Assembly: GCF_000286835.2 (NCBI RefSeq)
Contig: NZ_AJYD02000038.1
Coordinates: 609,056 to 673,055, forward strand
Direction of reading: 5' to 3'
DNA: 64,000 nucleotides
Source: Enterovibrio norvegicus FF-33
GTDB taxonomy: Bacteria > Pseudomonadota > Gammaproteobacteria > Enterobacterales > Vibrionaceae
The position numbers were made by a program, and so were the translations under genes. The first letter of the stretch is position 1, and each line of letters starts with the position of its first letter. The notes under the pieces are model-generated. The model was not told where the DNA came from and did no database searches. It saw only the letters and a program-made list of their open reading frames with translations. This document shows positions 1 through 8,268 of the stretch, in pieces.

Positions 1-90
1 CCTTGCTAAGCGGACTAAAATTGTGGGTTATAATGTGGAGCGAAGCGAAACGTAACCCACTGTTTTAGTTCCGTTTAAGCAACTTGTTAT
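1..90 (-). repeat. integron attC recombination site, truncated by window edge
   Basis: Read on the minus strand, just after the stop of the small gene at 93-434, the sequence begins ATAACAAG and forms a long imperfect hairpin. The arms at 11-30 and 53-73 pair, with one unpaired extra base in one arm (ACTAAAA against AACTAAAA), and enclose a variable loop rich in CGAAGCG. A start of this type, arms with an extrahelical base and a position straight after a cassette gene's stop codon are what is known of attC sites. The terminal GTTRRRY box would lie left of base 1 and cannot be seen. It is not a simple terminator because it lacks a T run. Confidence 0.7.
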
Positions 91-92
91 GT

Positions 93-434
93 TTATGACG
101 ATGAACGTTTGCTGCGTATTAAACGATAACACCATTTACTCAGTACATAATTTACAGGGATCAATATAATAGCTCCCAAAAACCATATCTCATTTTGTAA
201 ATAGCCCATTCCTGTCGGGCCAATATTCCAGCCAAATATAGATTCAATACCGCCACTCAAAATGAGCAAAACAATATACAACGGCATATAAAATACTGAG
301 ATGATCCATTGTAAAGCGACAACTTGAATTTGATCGCTATGTAACAAATAACTTAAGTACGCTTGAAAGCTAGATACCACAATTAAAATACCTATGTATG
401 TATTCTTGCGCATAAACAATGCCTCATAGAACAT
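93..434 (-). CDS. small membrane protein, probable integron cassette gene
   Basis: This encodes 113 residues with about three hydrophobic segments (roughly residues 12-30, 40-62 and 82-100) and a basic C-terminus ending RSKRSSS. I do not recognise the family. A second in-frame start at residue 8 is equally possible. The gene is followed within a few bases by an attC-like hairpin on the same strand, so it is most likely the cargo of a mobile integron cassette. No integrase gene lies upstream (to the right), where gnd and about 500 bases of non-coding sequence are found. Function unknown. Confidence 0.6.
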   Translation of the reverse strand: MFYEALFMRKNTYIGILIVVSSFQAYLSYLLHSDQIQVVALQWIISVFYMPLYIVLLILSGGIESIFGWNIGPTGMGYLQNEIWFLGAIILIPVNYVLSKWCYRLIRSKRSSS

Positions 435-921
435 AACAGTGTATTAGATGACAAAATGTCGGAATTAAACACGATATTTTGTCCCTTAATAACAATGCAT
501 TATACCTTAACTGCTCGTTACCAACTGATTCTAATATCTTTTTTAATCATTTAAGATGTCGATTTGCGGAAAAGCTTCAAGATGTCTTTTTTCATCAACA
601 TGCATTGGATCTCTACGATGCTGTGGTTATCAACAGTAAAAATCTCGGTTCAGATTAGAAAGAATAAGGCCAATCGGGGGAGCTATTATCCGAGCAGAGA
701 AAGAGCCTAGCTCACTTTGGGGCAGAAATGAGTCAACACAACGTGGAATCATCCTCTCCCCCAAAAGCACTCTTCACAAAACTCATGTACTCAGCTGCCC
801 CCTAACCTTATCCCCAATTTCTGTGCATAACTCCCACGTAATCGATGGCTTCAATGGCTTATAGATTGCAAGTGATTGTGTGATTTTTGTTCAACTTTTG
901 TCTATAAATTTCACGCACAAA
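435..921. other. non-coding stretch with one hairpin
   Basis: No convincing gene is seen. A near-perfect inverted repeat lies at 453-486 (12-base arms GACAAAATGTCG / CGATATTTTGTC, one mismatch, 10-base loop), just upstream of the cassette gene. It could be a regulatory site or the remnant of a recombination site. The remainder is AT-rich and probably separates the cassette from the pentose phosphate operon. Confidence 0.4.
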
Positions 922-949
922 AAAGGGCAGGATATTCATCCTGCCCTTT
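922..949 (-). terminator. Rho-independent terminator of the zwf-pgl-gnd operon
   Basis: Perfect 12-base arms AAAGGGCAGGAT / ATCCTGCCCTTT flank a 4-base loop. On the minus strand they are followed by a T run, 60 bases after the gnd stop. Confidence 0.85.
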
Positions 950-1009
950 GGTGTTTTTATCTCTGGCATCAGAGGCTATTTACACGCTCTGTGCTTATGC
1001 GTTGATGGC

Positions 1010-2458
1010 TTACACGTCGTAGGTGGTAGACGAGATGTTGCCGCCTGTGCCAGTCCAGTTCGTGTGGAAGAACTCGCCGCGTGCTTTGTCCGTGCGCTCG
1101 TACGTGTGCGCGCCGAAGTAGTCACGTTGTGCCTGAATCATGTTCGCTGGCAGGCGAGCGGTGGTGTAACCGTTCAGGAAGGTCAGTGCAGAAGACATAC
1201 ATGGCATTGGTAGGCCGCTTTCGAACGACTTAGCCACCACTTTACGCCATGCTGGCAGGCTGCCTTGCAGAATGTCTTTGAAGTACGCATCTGTGCCTAG
1301 GAACGGCAGTTCTGGGTTTGCTTCAAACGCATCACGAATGTTGCCAAGGAATGCGCTACGGATGATACAACCGCCACGCCACATTAGCGCTACATTGCCG
1401 TAGTTCAGTTCCCAGTTGTTCGCTTCAGACGCTTCGCGGATCAGCATGAAGCCTTGTGCGTAAGAAATGATTTTAGAAGCAAGCAACGCTTGGCGTAGTG
1501 CATCTAGCCACTCTGACTTGTCACCTTCAACCGGTTGGATTGGGTTATCGAACAACGCAGCCGCTTCAACGCGTTGGTCTTTCATTGAAGACAGCACGCG
1601 CGCGAACACTGACTCGGTGATCAGCGTCAATGGAATACCCAAATCTAACGCATTGATACCTGTCCATTTGCCCGTGCCTTTTTGGCCTGCTGCATCCATG
1701 ATTTTCTCAACCAGTGGTTCGCCGTCTTCGTCGCGGTAACCCAAAATGTCCGCAGAGATTTCGATCAGGTAGCTGTTTAGCTCAGTGTTGTTCCACTCGG
1801 CAAAGGTCGCTTGCATTTCATCATGCGACATACCCAAACCTTCTTTCATGAAGTGGTAGGCTTCGCTGATCAGCTGCATGTCGCCGTATTCAATACCGTT
1901 GTGAACCATTTTCACGAAGTGACCTGCACCTTCACGGCCAACCCAATCACAACATGCTTCGCCATCGTCAGTTTTCGCGGCGATAGCTTGGAAGATTGGC
2001 TTCACGAAAGGCCATGCCTCTGGGCTGCCGCCCGGCATGATTGACGGCCCGAAACGTGCGCCTTCTTCACCACCAGAAACACCGGTACCCACAAAGTGGA
2101 TGCCTTTTTCGCGTAGCTCTGCAACGCGGCGGTTGGTGTCAGGGTAGTTGGTGTTACCACCATCAATGATGATGTCGCCTTCGTCTAGCAGCGGCACAAG
2201 TGCGTTGATGAATTGATCAACCACATCGCCTGCGCGAACCATCAACATCACTTTACGTGGTGCTTCTAGTTTGCTCACCATGTCTTCTAGCGAGGTAGCA
2301 CCCACAATGTTGGTGCCTTTCGCTGGGCCTTCAAGGAACTCGTCCACTTTGGCGACAGTACGGTTAAAAGCAACGACTTTGAATCCGTGGTCGTTCATGT
2401 TCAGGATCAGGTTTTGACCCATCACGGCCAGTCCGATTACACCAATATCAGCTTTCAT
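1010..2458 (-). CDS. gnd: 6-phosphogluconate dehydrogenase, decarboxylating
   Basis: This 482-residue protein has the usual family length. It oxidises and decarboxylates 6-phosphogluconate to ribulose 5-phosphate with NADP as acceptor, the third step of the oxidative pentose phosphate pathway in the cytosol. Visible marks are the N-terminal dinucleotide-binding segment GVIGLAVMGQNL, the GVSGGEEGAR signature near residue 130, the KMVHNGIEYGDMQ catalytic segment near residue 183, and the conserved C-terminal tail with YFGAHTYERTD. It is the last gene of zwf-pgl-gnd, 10 bases after pgl, and is followed by a terminator. Confidence 0.97.
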   Translation of the reverse strand: MKADIGVIGLAVMGQNLILNMNDHGFKVVAFNRTVAKVDEFLEGPAKGTNIVGATSLEDMVSKLEAPRKVMLMVRAGDVVDQFINALVPLLDEGDIIIDGGNTNYPDTNRRVAELREKGIHFVGTGVSGGEEGARFGPSIMPGGSPEAWPFVKPIFQAIAAKTDDGEACCDWVGREGAGHFVKMVHNGIEYGDMQLISEAYHFMKEGLGMSHDEMQATFAEWNNTELNSYLIEISADILGYRDEDGEPLVEKIMDAAGQKGTGKWTGINALDLGIPLTLITESVFARVLSSMKDQRVEAAALFDNPIQPVEGDKSEWLDALRQALLASKIISYAQGFMLIREASEANNWELNYGNVALMWRGGCIIRSAFLGNIRDAFEANPELPFLGTDAYFKDILQGSLPAWRKVVAKSFESGLPMPCMSSALTFLNGYTTARLPANMIQAQRDYFGAHTYERTDKARGEFFHTNWTGTGGNISSTTYDV

Positions 2459-2468
2459 TTATATCTCC

Positions 2469-3215
2469 TTAGGCCAGCTCTTGGGCTGCTTCTGAATCTA
2501 AATACCACTCGGTTGTATCCGCTTGTTTTTCACAGCGAACTTTTGCAGCAGGGTAAGCCTCGGCTGCTGGCGCGTTGTCGGCGATTTCTTTCAATACCGA
2601 CGCTTTGCTAGCGCCCAATACCAAGTAGGTAATGCGTTTTGCGTTTTTCAACAGATGCGCAGTTTTGGACACACGGAACTGATGGCTTTCAGGGTGTGAA
2701 GCAATGGTCGCAATTTCTGTGGTTTCGTAATCTGTTTTACCTGGGAACAGGGAAGCGGTATGTCCGTCTGTGCCCATGCCAAGCAAAATCCAGTCAAATG
2801 CAGGTGTCTTACCTTGGTCTAGTTGACCTTCGCTATCTGGAATCGTGTCATACATCTCTTCCGTAAAACGAATCACTTCGCCTGCCACGAAGTCTTCACC
2901 ACGGATACGGTGAATGTTCTCAGCAGGGATCTGGATGTGGTCAAACAACAGTGCCTTTGCTTGTCCGTAATTGCTTTGCTCATTATCTGGTGCCACGCAA
3001 CGTTCGTCGCCCCACCAGAAATGCAGGTTCTGCCACTGAATACGCGTGGCGTAATCCGCGTTTGCCAAGTAACTGAAAAGCTGTGATGGCGTGCTGCCAC
3101 CAGACAGTGAAATGTGTATAGGACGTCCCATTTCGCTGTATTCCAACAAGCTCTGAGCAAGGGCTTCAACCACCTGCTGAGAATCATCGAATACGCGATA
3201 GTTCATGTTACTCAT
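2469..3215 (-). CDS. pgl: 6-phosphogluconolactonase
   Basis: This 248-residue DevB-type lactonase hydrolyses 6-phosphogluconolactone to 6-phosphogluconate, the step between Zwf and Gnd. It carries the family motif [12 protein letters not shown] near residue 37, then WWGDERCV and [16 protein letters not shown], all typical of the NagB-like fold. The start codon overlaps the zwf stop in an ATGA arrangement, which indicates translational coupling. A second ATG three codons later is possible. Gene order matches substrate order in the pathway. Confidence 0.95.
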   Translation of the reverse strand: MSNMNYRVFDDSQQVVEALAQSLLEYSEMGRPIHISLSGGSTPSQLFSYLANADYATRIQWQNLHFWWGDERCVAPDNEQSNYGQAKALLFDHIQIPAENIHRIRGEDFVAGEVIRFTEEMYDTIPDSEGQLDQGKTPAFDWILLGMGTDGHTASLFPGKTDYETTEIATIASHPESHQFRVSKTAHLLKNAKRITYLVLGASKASVLKEIADNAPAAEAYPAAKVRCEKQADTTEWYLDSEAAQELA

Positions 3216-4711
3216 AGTTCACAATAATCCGTATCTGCTAAGTTCTTACAAGGGAAGCGCCATGAACGATCTTCGTCGTTCAGTAGTTCATCAGCTTCTT
3301 TTGGCCCCCACGTCCCTGCGGCGTAGCCGTATAGGTGCTCAGGGTTTTCCTTGTATTCCAAAATCGGTTGAACGAATTCCCAACACGCTTTCACTGCATC
3401 GGTTCGCGCAAACAATGTGGCATCGCCTTTCATTGAGTCGAGCAGCAAACGTTCGTATGCCGTGAGCATTTGGGTTTCTTCAAGGGTGTCGTAATGGAAG
3501 TCCATCGAGACTTCCTTGGCTTTAAAGCCTGCGCCCGGTTCTTTCAAACCAAAGCTCATTTGAATGCCTTCATCAGGTTGAATACGAATAATCAGCTTGT
3601 TCTCTGGGGCATTCGCGCCAAACACTGGGTGCGGCGTTTTTTGGAAGTGAATGACCACTTCCGTCACTCGCGTTGGCAAGCGTTTACCGGTACGAACGTA
3701 AAACGGCACGCCGTTCCAACGCCAGTTATCGATAAACATCTTCAAACCGACATACGTTTCCGTGCGGGAATCGTCTGCTACACCATTCTCTTGGCGATAG
3801 CCTTTGAGGTGAGCACCACGCACATCAGACTCAGTGTATTGTCCCAGTACCAGATTATTCTTCAACTTTTCTTCGGTCAGTGGCTGAAGGCTGTTCAGCA
3901 CTTTCACCACTTCGTTACGCATTGAATCTGCGTTTATGACCGCAGGCGGCTCCATACCCACCATTGCCAATACTTGCAGCAGGTGGTTTTGGAACATGTC
4001 GCGCACGGCGCCCGCACCGTCATAATAGCCGCCACGTTCTTCTACACCCAGGAACTCAGCCGCAGTAATTTCAACATAATCGATGAAGTTGCGGTTCCAA
4101 AGGGGTTCGAACATACCGTTAGCGAAACGGAAAACCAGCAGGTTTTGAACCGTTTCTTTACCAAGGTAGTGGTCAATGCGGTAAATCTGATGTTCTTGGA
4201 AAGCATTGTGAAGGGTTTTATCGAGCTGTTCAGCGGTCGCAAGATCATAGCCGAATGGCTTTTCAACGATCAGGCGTTTCCAGCCGTTGTCTTCTGTGTT
4301 CAGGCCATGAGCAGCAAGGCTCGTTGGGATAACGCTGTACAAACTTGGCGGTGTCGCCAAATAGAAGGTGGTGTTGCCACCGGTTTCGTAAACTTGCTCG
4401 ATATCATCCAAGCGCGCTTTCAACTTGCCGTAATCGTCGACATCTGACGTATCAATCGGCTGGTAATGAACACGCTCAAGAAACTCTGTCAGCATTTGCT
4501 GATCAACTTTCTCATTCGCTGTTAGCGAGATTTTGAGTTTTTCTTGAAATTCGGCATCAGAGTAGTGGGTACGACTGACCCCTAGAATGGCGAATTTTTC
4601 TGACAGCAATCCATTAGCAAAAAGATGATAGAAGGCAGGAATTAATTTGCGATGGGTCAAATCACCCGACGCGCCAAAGATGACGATACAATTATTTTCT
4701 GGTTTGACCAT
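3212..4711 (-). CDS. zwf: glucose-6-phosphate 1-dehydrogenase
   Basis: This 499-residue enzyme catalyses the first step of the oxidative pentose phosphate pathway, converting glucose 6-phosphate to the lactone with NADP reduction. Visible motifs are the N-terminal cofactor-binding segment [12 protein letters not shown] (residues 12-23), the substrate-binding and catalytic segment RIDHYLGKE, and VRTGKRLP further on. Length is typical. It is the first gene of the operon and overlaps pgl by four bases. A candidate promoter and a palindrome lie 60-115 bases upstream. Confidence 0.97.
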   Translation of the reverse strand: MVKPENNCIVIFGASGDLTHRKLIPAFYHLFANGLLSEKFAILGVSRTHYSDAEFQEKLKISLTANEKVDQQMLTEFLERVHYQPIDTSDVDDYGKLKARLDDIEQVYETGGNTTFYLATPPSLYSVIPTSLAAHGLNTEDNGWKRLIVEKPFGYDLATAEQLDKTLHNAFQEHQIYRIDHYLGKETVQNLLVFRFANGMFEPLWNRNFIDYVEITAAEFLGVEERGGYYDGAGAVRDMFQNHLLQVLAMVGMEPPAVINADSMRNEVVKVLNSLQPLTEEKLKNNLVLGQYTESDVRGAHLKGYRQENGVADDSRTETYVGLKMFIDNWRWNGVPFYVRTGKRLPTRVTEVVIHFQKTPHPVFGANAPENKLIIRIQPDEGIQMSFGLKEPGAGFKAKEVSMDFHYDTLEETQMLTAYERLLLDSMKGDATLFARTDAVKACWEFVQPILEYKENPEHLYGYAAGTWGPKEADELLNDEDRSWRFPCKNLADTDYCEL

Positions 4712-4770
4712 AATGCAATCCCACTTGCCTGAAGCCCTCAGAGCAAGTCATTCATTTTTTAGTGATAGAA

Positions 4771-4798
4771 CTATAAACAATAAGCTGAAAAGTAACAG
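4771..4798 (-). promoter_or_regulatory. candidate zwf promoter
   Basis: On the minus strand TGTTAC and TATAGT are 16 bases apart, placing the transcript start about 50 bases before the zwf start codon. The match to the sigma-70 -10 box is good and to the -35 box moderate. Read by eye only. Confidence 0.35.
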
Positions 4799-4807
4799 TC
4801 GTTTCTG

Positions 4808-4824
4808 TCTATCAAATTGATAGA
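4808..4824. promoter_or_regulatory. perfect palindrome upstream of zwf promoter
   Basis: TCTATCAA and TTGATAGA flank one central base, giving an 8+1+8 perfect dyad next to the candidate -35 box. This is the size and position of a dimeric regulator site; I cannot name the regulator. Confidence 0.4.
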
Positions 4825-4863
4825 TAGACCCGAACAACCTCAATAGCAGAGATTCAGGCGCAA

Positions 4864-4902
4864 CTATATACCCAAGCAACTTCAAGATGCTTGAGTATAT
4901 AG
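4864..4902. repeat. dispersed palindromic element, copy 1
   Basis: Fifteen-base arms (one mismatch) reading CTATATACCCAAGCA pair with TGCTTGAGTATATAG around the 9-base centre acttcaaga. The same core (CCTCAAGATGCTT-like) recurs at about 6033-6067 and 40178-40205. The element includes the last codons and stop of the upstream oxidoreductase gene. I recall similar CCCAAGCAACTTCAAGATGC elements being common in Vibrio genomes. Confidence 0.65.
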
Positions 4903-5967
4903 CGCTTTCGTCAATTCACCCGCTGAAATTGCTTTGCAACCTGATGTATTTTGTCCACACCAAAGTGGCGTGAAATCATCACGGCCTTGCAATTCAGCTT
5001 GGCTTCGAAGAGGGGTCGCCTCAATCGAGGCAAACGGAAACGTCGGGACGAGTGGATGGATACAACCCAGCTCTTTCATGGCGCGATTGACGATGCCACG
5101 AGCGGGTCTGCCTGAAAATATGTTCGTCAGCGCGGTATGCGGTGATTGGCCGCTCTGAATAGCAGCACGGTGCAATGGTGAGGTCTTAGCTTCCACGCAC
5201 AATAGATACGCGGTTCCAACTAGCACAGCATCGGCACCTAGTGACAAAGCGCTTTGCACGTCGTTACTGTCACCAATACCACCCGCGCCAATCACAGGCA
5301 CATTGACACGTTGGGCGATTTGCGAGATCAGCGCAGCGGCTCCCATTTGGGTAGTAAGGTTATCCGTCAGGAACATGCCTCGATGACCGCCCGCCTCTAT
5401 GCCTTGCGCAATAATACCGTCAGCCCCATTGGCTTCTAACCATATAGCTTCTTCAACCGTGGTCGCAGAAGACACCACTTTTGCGCCCCAGCTTTTTACC
5501 CGCGCCAAAAGTTGTTTATCGGGAAGACCAAAATGAAAACTGATAAATGAGGGGCAAAAAGGTTCGATGGCATCAGCAATATCGTGGTTAAACGGCATTC
5601 TGGTTGCGCTGTTGAGCAGGCTTGCTGCATTCACATCAAACTCTTCAAAGTACGGCGTCAGCACAGTTCTCCATTTTGCGTGTTGGCTTTGGTCGAATTG
5701 CGGCATGCGATGACAGAAGAAGTTGAGATTGTAGGGTTTGGTCGTCGAGGCTTGAATCGCTTCTATCTCACTCACGATTTGATCGATACTCAACATGCCA
5801 CAAGGCAAAGACCCTAACCCACCCGCTTCACTCACTGCGATGGCCAGCGTGCTGTCTTGCACGCCTGCCATTGGCGCTTGAATAATGGGAAGTTCGGTAC
5901 CGAGCAGTGCCTTGATGTTGCTGTCGAAGTTATCGCTACCCCTATTGGTGATCTCTCCGTTATGCAT
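4882..5967 (-). CDS. nitronate monooxygenase family flavoprotein
   Basis: This is a TIM-barrel FMN oxidoreductase of the 2-nitropropane dioxygenase / nitronate monooxygenase family, which detoxifies alkyl nitronates; true substrates vary. Marks are the N-terminal PIIQAPMAGVQ, the segment GIEAGGHRG with the histidine expected at the active site, and the phosphate-binding VPVIGAGGIGD. I place the start at the methionine beginning MHNGEITNRG because AAGGAAC lies just upstream. This gives 361 residues; an upstream in-frame start at 6042 falls in a repeat. The last codons (TQAS) and stop are supplied by the palindromic repeat at 4864-4902. No operon partner is evident. Confidence 0.85.
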   Translation of the reverse strand: MHNGEITNRGSDNFDSNIKALLGTELPIIQAPMAGVQDSTLAIAVSEAGGLGSLPCGMLSIDQIVSEIEAIQASTTKPYNLNFFCHRMPQFDQSQHAKWRTVLTPYFEEFDVNAASLLNSATRMPFNHDIADAIEPFCPSFISFHFGLPDKQLLARVKSWGAKVVSSATTVEEAIWLEANGADGIIAQGIEAGGHRGMFLTDNLTTQMGAAALISQIAQRVNVPVIGAGGIGDSNDVQSALSLGADAVLVGTAYLLCVEAKTSPLHRAAIQSGQSPHTALTNIFSGRPARGIVNRAMKELGCIHPLVPTFPFASIEATPLRSQAELQGRDDFTPLWCGQNTSGCKAISAGELTKALYTQAS

Positions 5968-6032
5968 CAGCGTTCCTTTTCTGACGTATTCGTTATCGGT
6001 TGGGCTAACAGCGCAAGCAATAGACATGCGAG

Positions 6033-6067
6033 ATATACGCAAGTGACCTCAAGATGCTTGGGTTTAT
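6033..6067. repeat. dispersed palindromic element, copy 2
   Basis: This copy reads ATATACGCAAGTGACCTCAAGATGCTTGGG in two overlapping parts. It has the same orientation and layout as copy 1 but weaker arms. Copies 1 and 2 bracket the nitronate monooxygenase-like gene as direct repeats about 1.2 kb apart. Confidence 0.55.
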
Positions 6068-6177
6068 CACTCTAATCACAAAACGCGCAGAGTGCGCGAA
6101 CAAAGGTCTGATATTGACCATTGGTTGGCAAATTTAAGTATGTTGAGGCGAGGAGATTAGCATTGGGGATCGTTCAA

Positions 6178-6201
6178 CGAGAAAACGGAGGCGTACCTCC
6201 G
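6178..6201 (-). terminator. terminator of the RTX repeat gene
   Basis: CGGAGG and CCTCCG arms surround a 4-base loop and are followed on the minus strand by TTTTCTCG, about 65 bases after the stop codon of the RTX gene. Confidence 0.6.
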
Positions 6202-6227
6202 CTTTGGGATATTTTCGCGAAAACTTA

Positions 6228-6281
6228 AGTCTAAACGAAAACTGAGGTCTAAACGAAATCTAGGGTTTAAACGAAATCAAA
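6228..6281. repeat. three tandem 18-base repeats over the RTX gene 3' end
   Basis: Units start at 6228, 6246 and 6264 and share the core TAAACGAAA. The third unit contains the final codons (DFV) and the stop of the RTX gene, so the non-coding units look like duplications of that gene's tail. Confidence 0.6.
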
Positions 6282-7796
6282 CATGCTGTTATCCAGATCG
6301 GATGCATTGAACTTATCGAGTACGATTTTGGTTTGCGCATTATCAAACGTCATGACCACATCTTCACCAGACTGACGGATGTTGATGTCGCCCATTTTGG
6401 TTGCGAGTGTTTTTTGAAGCGCAATGGTGTCGTACTTGCCGTTGAAATCCAAAATGATGTCGTTCTCACTGCTGTTGTTGAAGAAAAACACATCCGAACC
6501 CGCACCGCCAGTGAGAATATCTCGACCCATACCACCATCAAGGTAGTCATCGCCGCCACCGCCGTTTAGGCGATCTAAGCCATCATGACCGTACAACTTG
6601 TCGTTGTCCGCTTCACCAAACAGTTTGTCGTTACCCAAACCGCCCAACATCGTGTCTTCACCCGACCATCCGTAAAGAATGTCATTGTCAGTATGACCGT
6701 TGATGAAGTCGTTGCCCAAACCACCATAAATGGTGTCGTTTCCTTCAAGACCAATTAGGGTGTCGTTACCTTCTTCGCCAAGAATAGTGTCATTGCCTGA
6801 GCCGCCATTCACTTGATCATCGCCAAGGCCACCGCTGACGTAATCATCACCCGCGCCGCCGAACACGGTGTCATCATCACCGCGCCCAAACAGGGTGTCA
6901 TTACCTTCACCACCGTGCAGTTCGTCTTCGCCATAACCACCATTAAGCATGTCGTCACCGTTGCCGCCGTTCAACAGATCATCGTCAAGGCCGCCGAATA
7001 ACTCGTCGTGGCCATCGCCACCTTGAAGGTTATCGTTGCCGTCTTTTCCGTAAAGAAAGTCGTTCCCGGCTTGGCCATACAGGGTATCTTTACCATCATT
7101 GCCGTTAATGATGTCGTCGCCTGTTCCGCCGTAAAGTTTATCGTCACCCGCTTGGCCGAACAGTTGGTCGTTACCCGCATCGCCGTATATCGCGTCGTTA
7201 CCGTTTTCACCGAAGATCACGTCATTGTCTTCGTTGCCGTGCATCACATCAGCACCGTCACCACCGCGTAAGGTATCGTTACCCGCACCGCCGTTCATGG
7301 TGTCGTTTCCAGCGTCACCCCAAAGCACGTCGACACCGTCATCGCCATTTAATGTATCGTTACCGTCACCACCAAACAGGATATCGTTTCCTACGCCACC
7401 AAACAGTTTGTCGTCACCCACGCCGCCTCTGAGGCGATCGTTGCCCGCATCACCGTAAAGTGTGTCGTTACCTTCATCACCTTGCAAAGAATCGTTGCCG
7501 TTGCCGCCATAGAGAAGGTCTACTCCCAAACCACCCTCAACGATGTCATCACCATCATCACCGAACAACTCGTCGTTACCAAAGCCACCACGTACAGAAT
7601 CATTCCCTTCGCCACCACGTACAACATCGTCGTTGTCGCCGCCAATTACGGTGTCATTACCACGTCCACCGTCAACATAATCGGTATCGCCATCGGCCTG
7701 AATAAAGTCATTGCCGTCCAAGCCATAAATCTCGTCAGCGCCGGGTGTGCCGCGAAGAACATCATCGCCATTGGTTCCATTAATGATATTTGCCAT
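6267..7796 (-). CDS. RTX calcium-binding repeat protein, probable type I secreted
   Basis: This 509-residue protein consists from about residue 8 to 440 of glycine/aspartate nonapeptides of the GGxGNDxLx type, several dozen in total, which fold as calcium-bound parallel beta rolls. The C-terminus (GSDVFFFNNSSENDIILDF and after) resembles the uncleaved type I secretion signal region of RTX proteins. There is no N-terminal signal peptide, consistent with type I export. Unlike most RTX toxins or proteases no catalytic or adhesive domain is present. The start is supported by AAGGAAGAG upstream. HlyD and TolC genes lie at 62-64 kb; whether they export it is unknown. Confidence 0.85.
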   Translation of the reverse strand: MANIINGTNGDDVLRGTPGADEIYGLDGNDFIQADGDTDYVDGGRGNDTVIGGDNDDVVRGGEGNDSVRGGFGNDELFGDDGDDIVEGGLGVDLLYGGNGNDSLQGDEGNDTLYGDAGNDRLRGGVGDDKLFGGVGNDILFGGDGNDTLNGDDGVDVLWGDAGNDTMNGGAGNDTLRGGDGADVMHGNEDNDVIFGENGNDAIYGDAGNDQLFGQAGDDKLYGGTGDDIINGNDGKDTLYGQAGNDFLYGKDGNDNLQGGDGHDELFGGLDDDLLNGGNGDDMLNGGYGEDELHGGEGNDTLFGRGDDDTVFGGAGDDYVSGGLGDDQVNGGSGNDTILGEEGNDTLIGLEGNDTIYGGLGNDFINGHTDNDILYGWSGEDTMLGGLGNDKLFGEADNDKLYGHDGLDRLNGGGGDDYLDGGMGRDILTGGAGSDVFFFNNSSENDIILDFNGKYDTIALQKTLATKMGDINIRQSGEDVVMTFDNAQTKIVLDKFNASDLDNSMFDFV

Positions 7797-8268
7797 CGGT
7801 ATCTCTTCCTTAATTGGTTTTGATAGAGACGTGCATGAGAAGAAATCGCTTTCTCGCGCACGAGTACAGAACGAAATACTTCAGCAAAGCCAATTAAGTC
7901 ATCTTTGTTTGAACGGAATTTTAAGGCAGTAAAGCAAAAATGCCTGTTAAACTGAAATTGGGGAGGATGATATTCATACACAATTAGTATGGATTTTCGA
8001 TTAACGATGTGATCTTTTTTACGTGATGGGCGTCGTTAGAGAAAAAACTGCGAGCAGCATTCAAAGACCGTCGATTTCAGCTCGATGCATATGTGTAAAA
8101 ACCACACGAATCGAACCTGACAAATTTTCGGACAATGACAGGCGTCTAGAAAATAATGAAACCGTCCTGTCATGCTTTTTTGGTACTCATGACGCCCTTA
8201 AACATGGCGGCCTTTCCGCTAGACATAGCCATTCACGCCAGCGGAAAAAGCCTAAGGTTAAGGTAAGG
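7797..8268. other. intergenic region upstream of the RTX gene
   Basis: No gene is supported here. It separates the RTX gene from the end of the hybrid kinase gene, both on the minus strand, so it should hold the RTX promoter. No clear terminator for the kinase gene and no named operator could be recognised. Confidence 0.4.

Noticed and set aside
436-447. GTTATGT as a second integron recombination boundary upstream of the cassette gene
   Set aside because: It does not fit GTTRRRY and has no paired partner box. The nearby hairpin at 453-486 lacks the boxes of an attC.
5968-6042. Longer N-terminus for the nitronate monooxygenase-like protein
   Set aside because: The extra 25 codons fall partly in a dispersed repeat and have no good ribosome site, while the internal ATG has AAGGAAC at the right distance.
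6300-7750. Periodic repeat pattern resembling a CRISPR or satellite array, with long open frames on the opposite strand
   Set aside because: The period is about 27 bases and translates on the minus strand into RTX nonapeptides. Spacer-like unique units are absent. The opposite-strand frames are a by-product of the repetitive codons.
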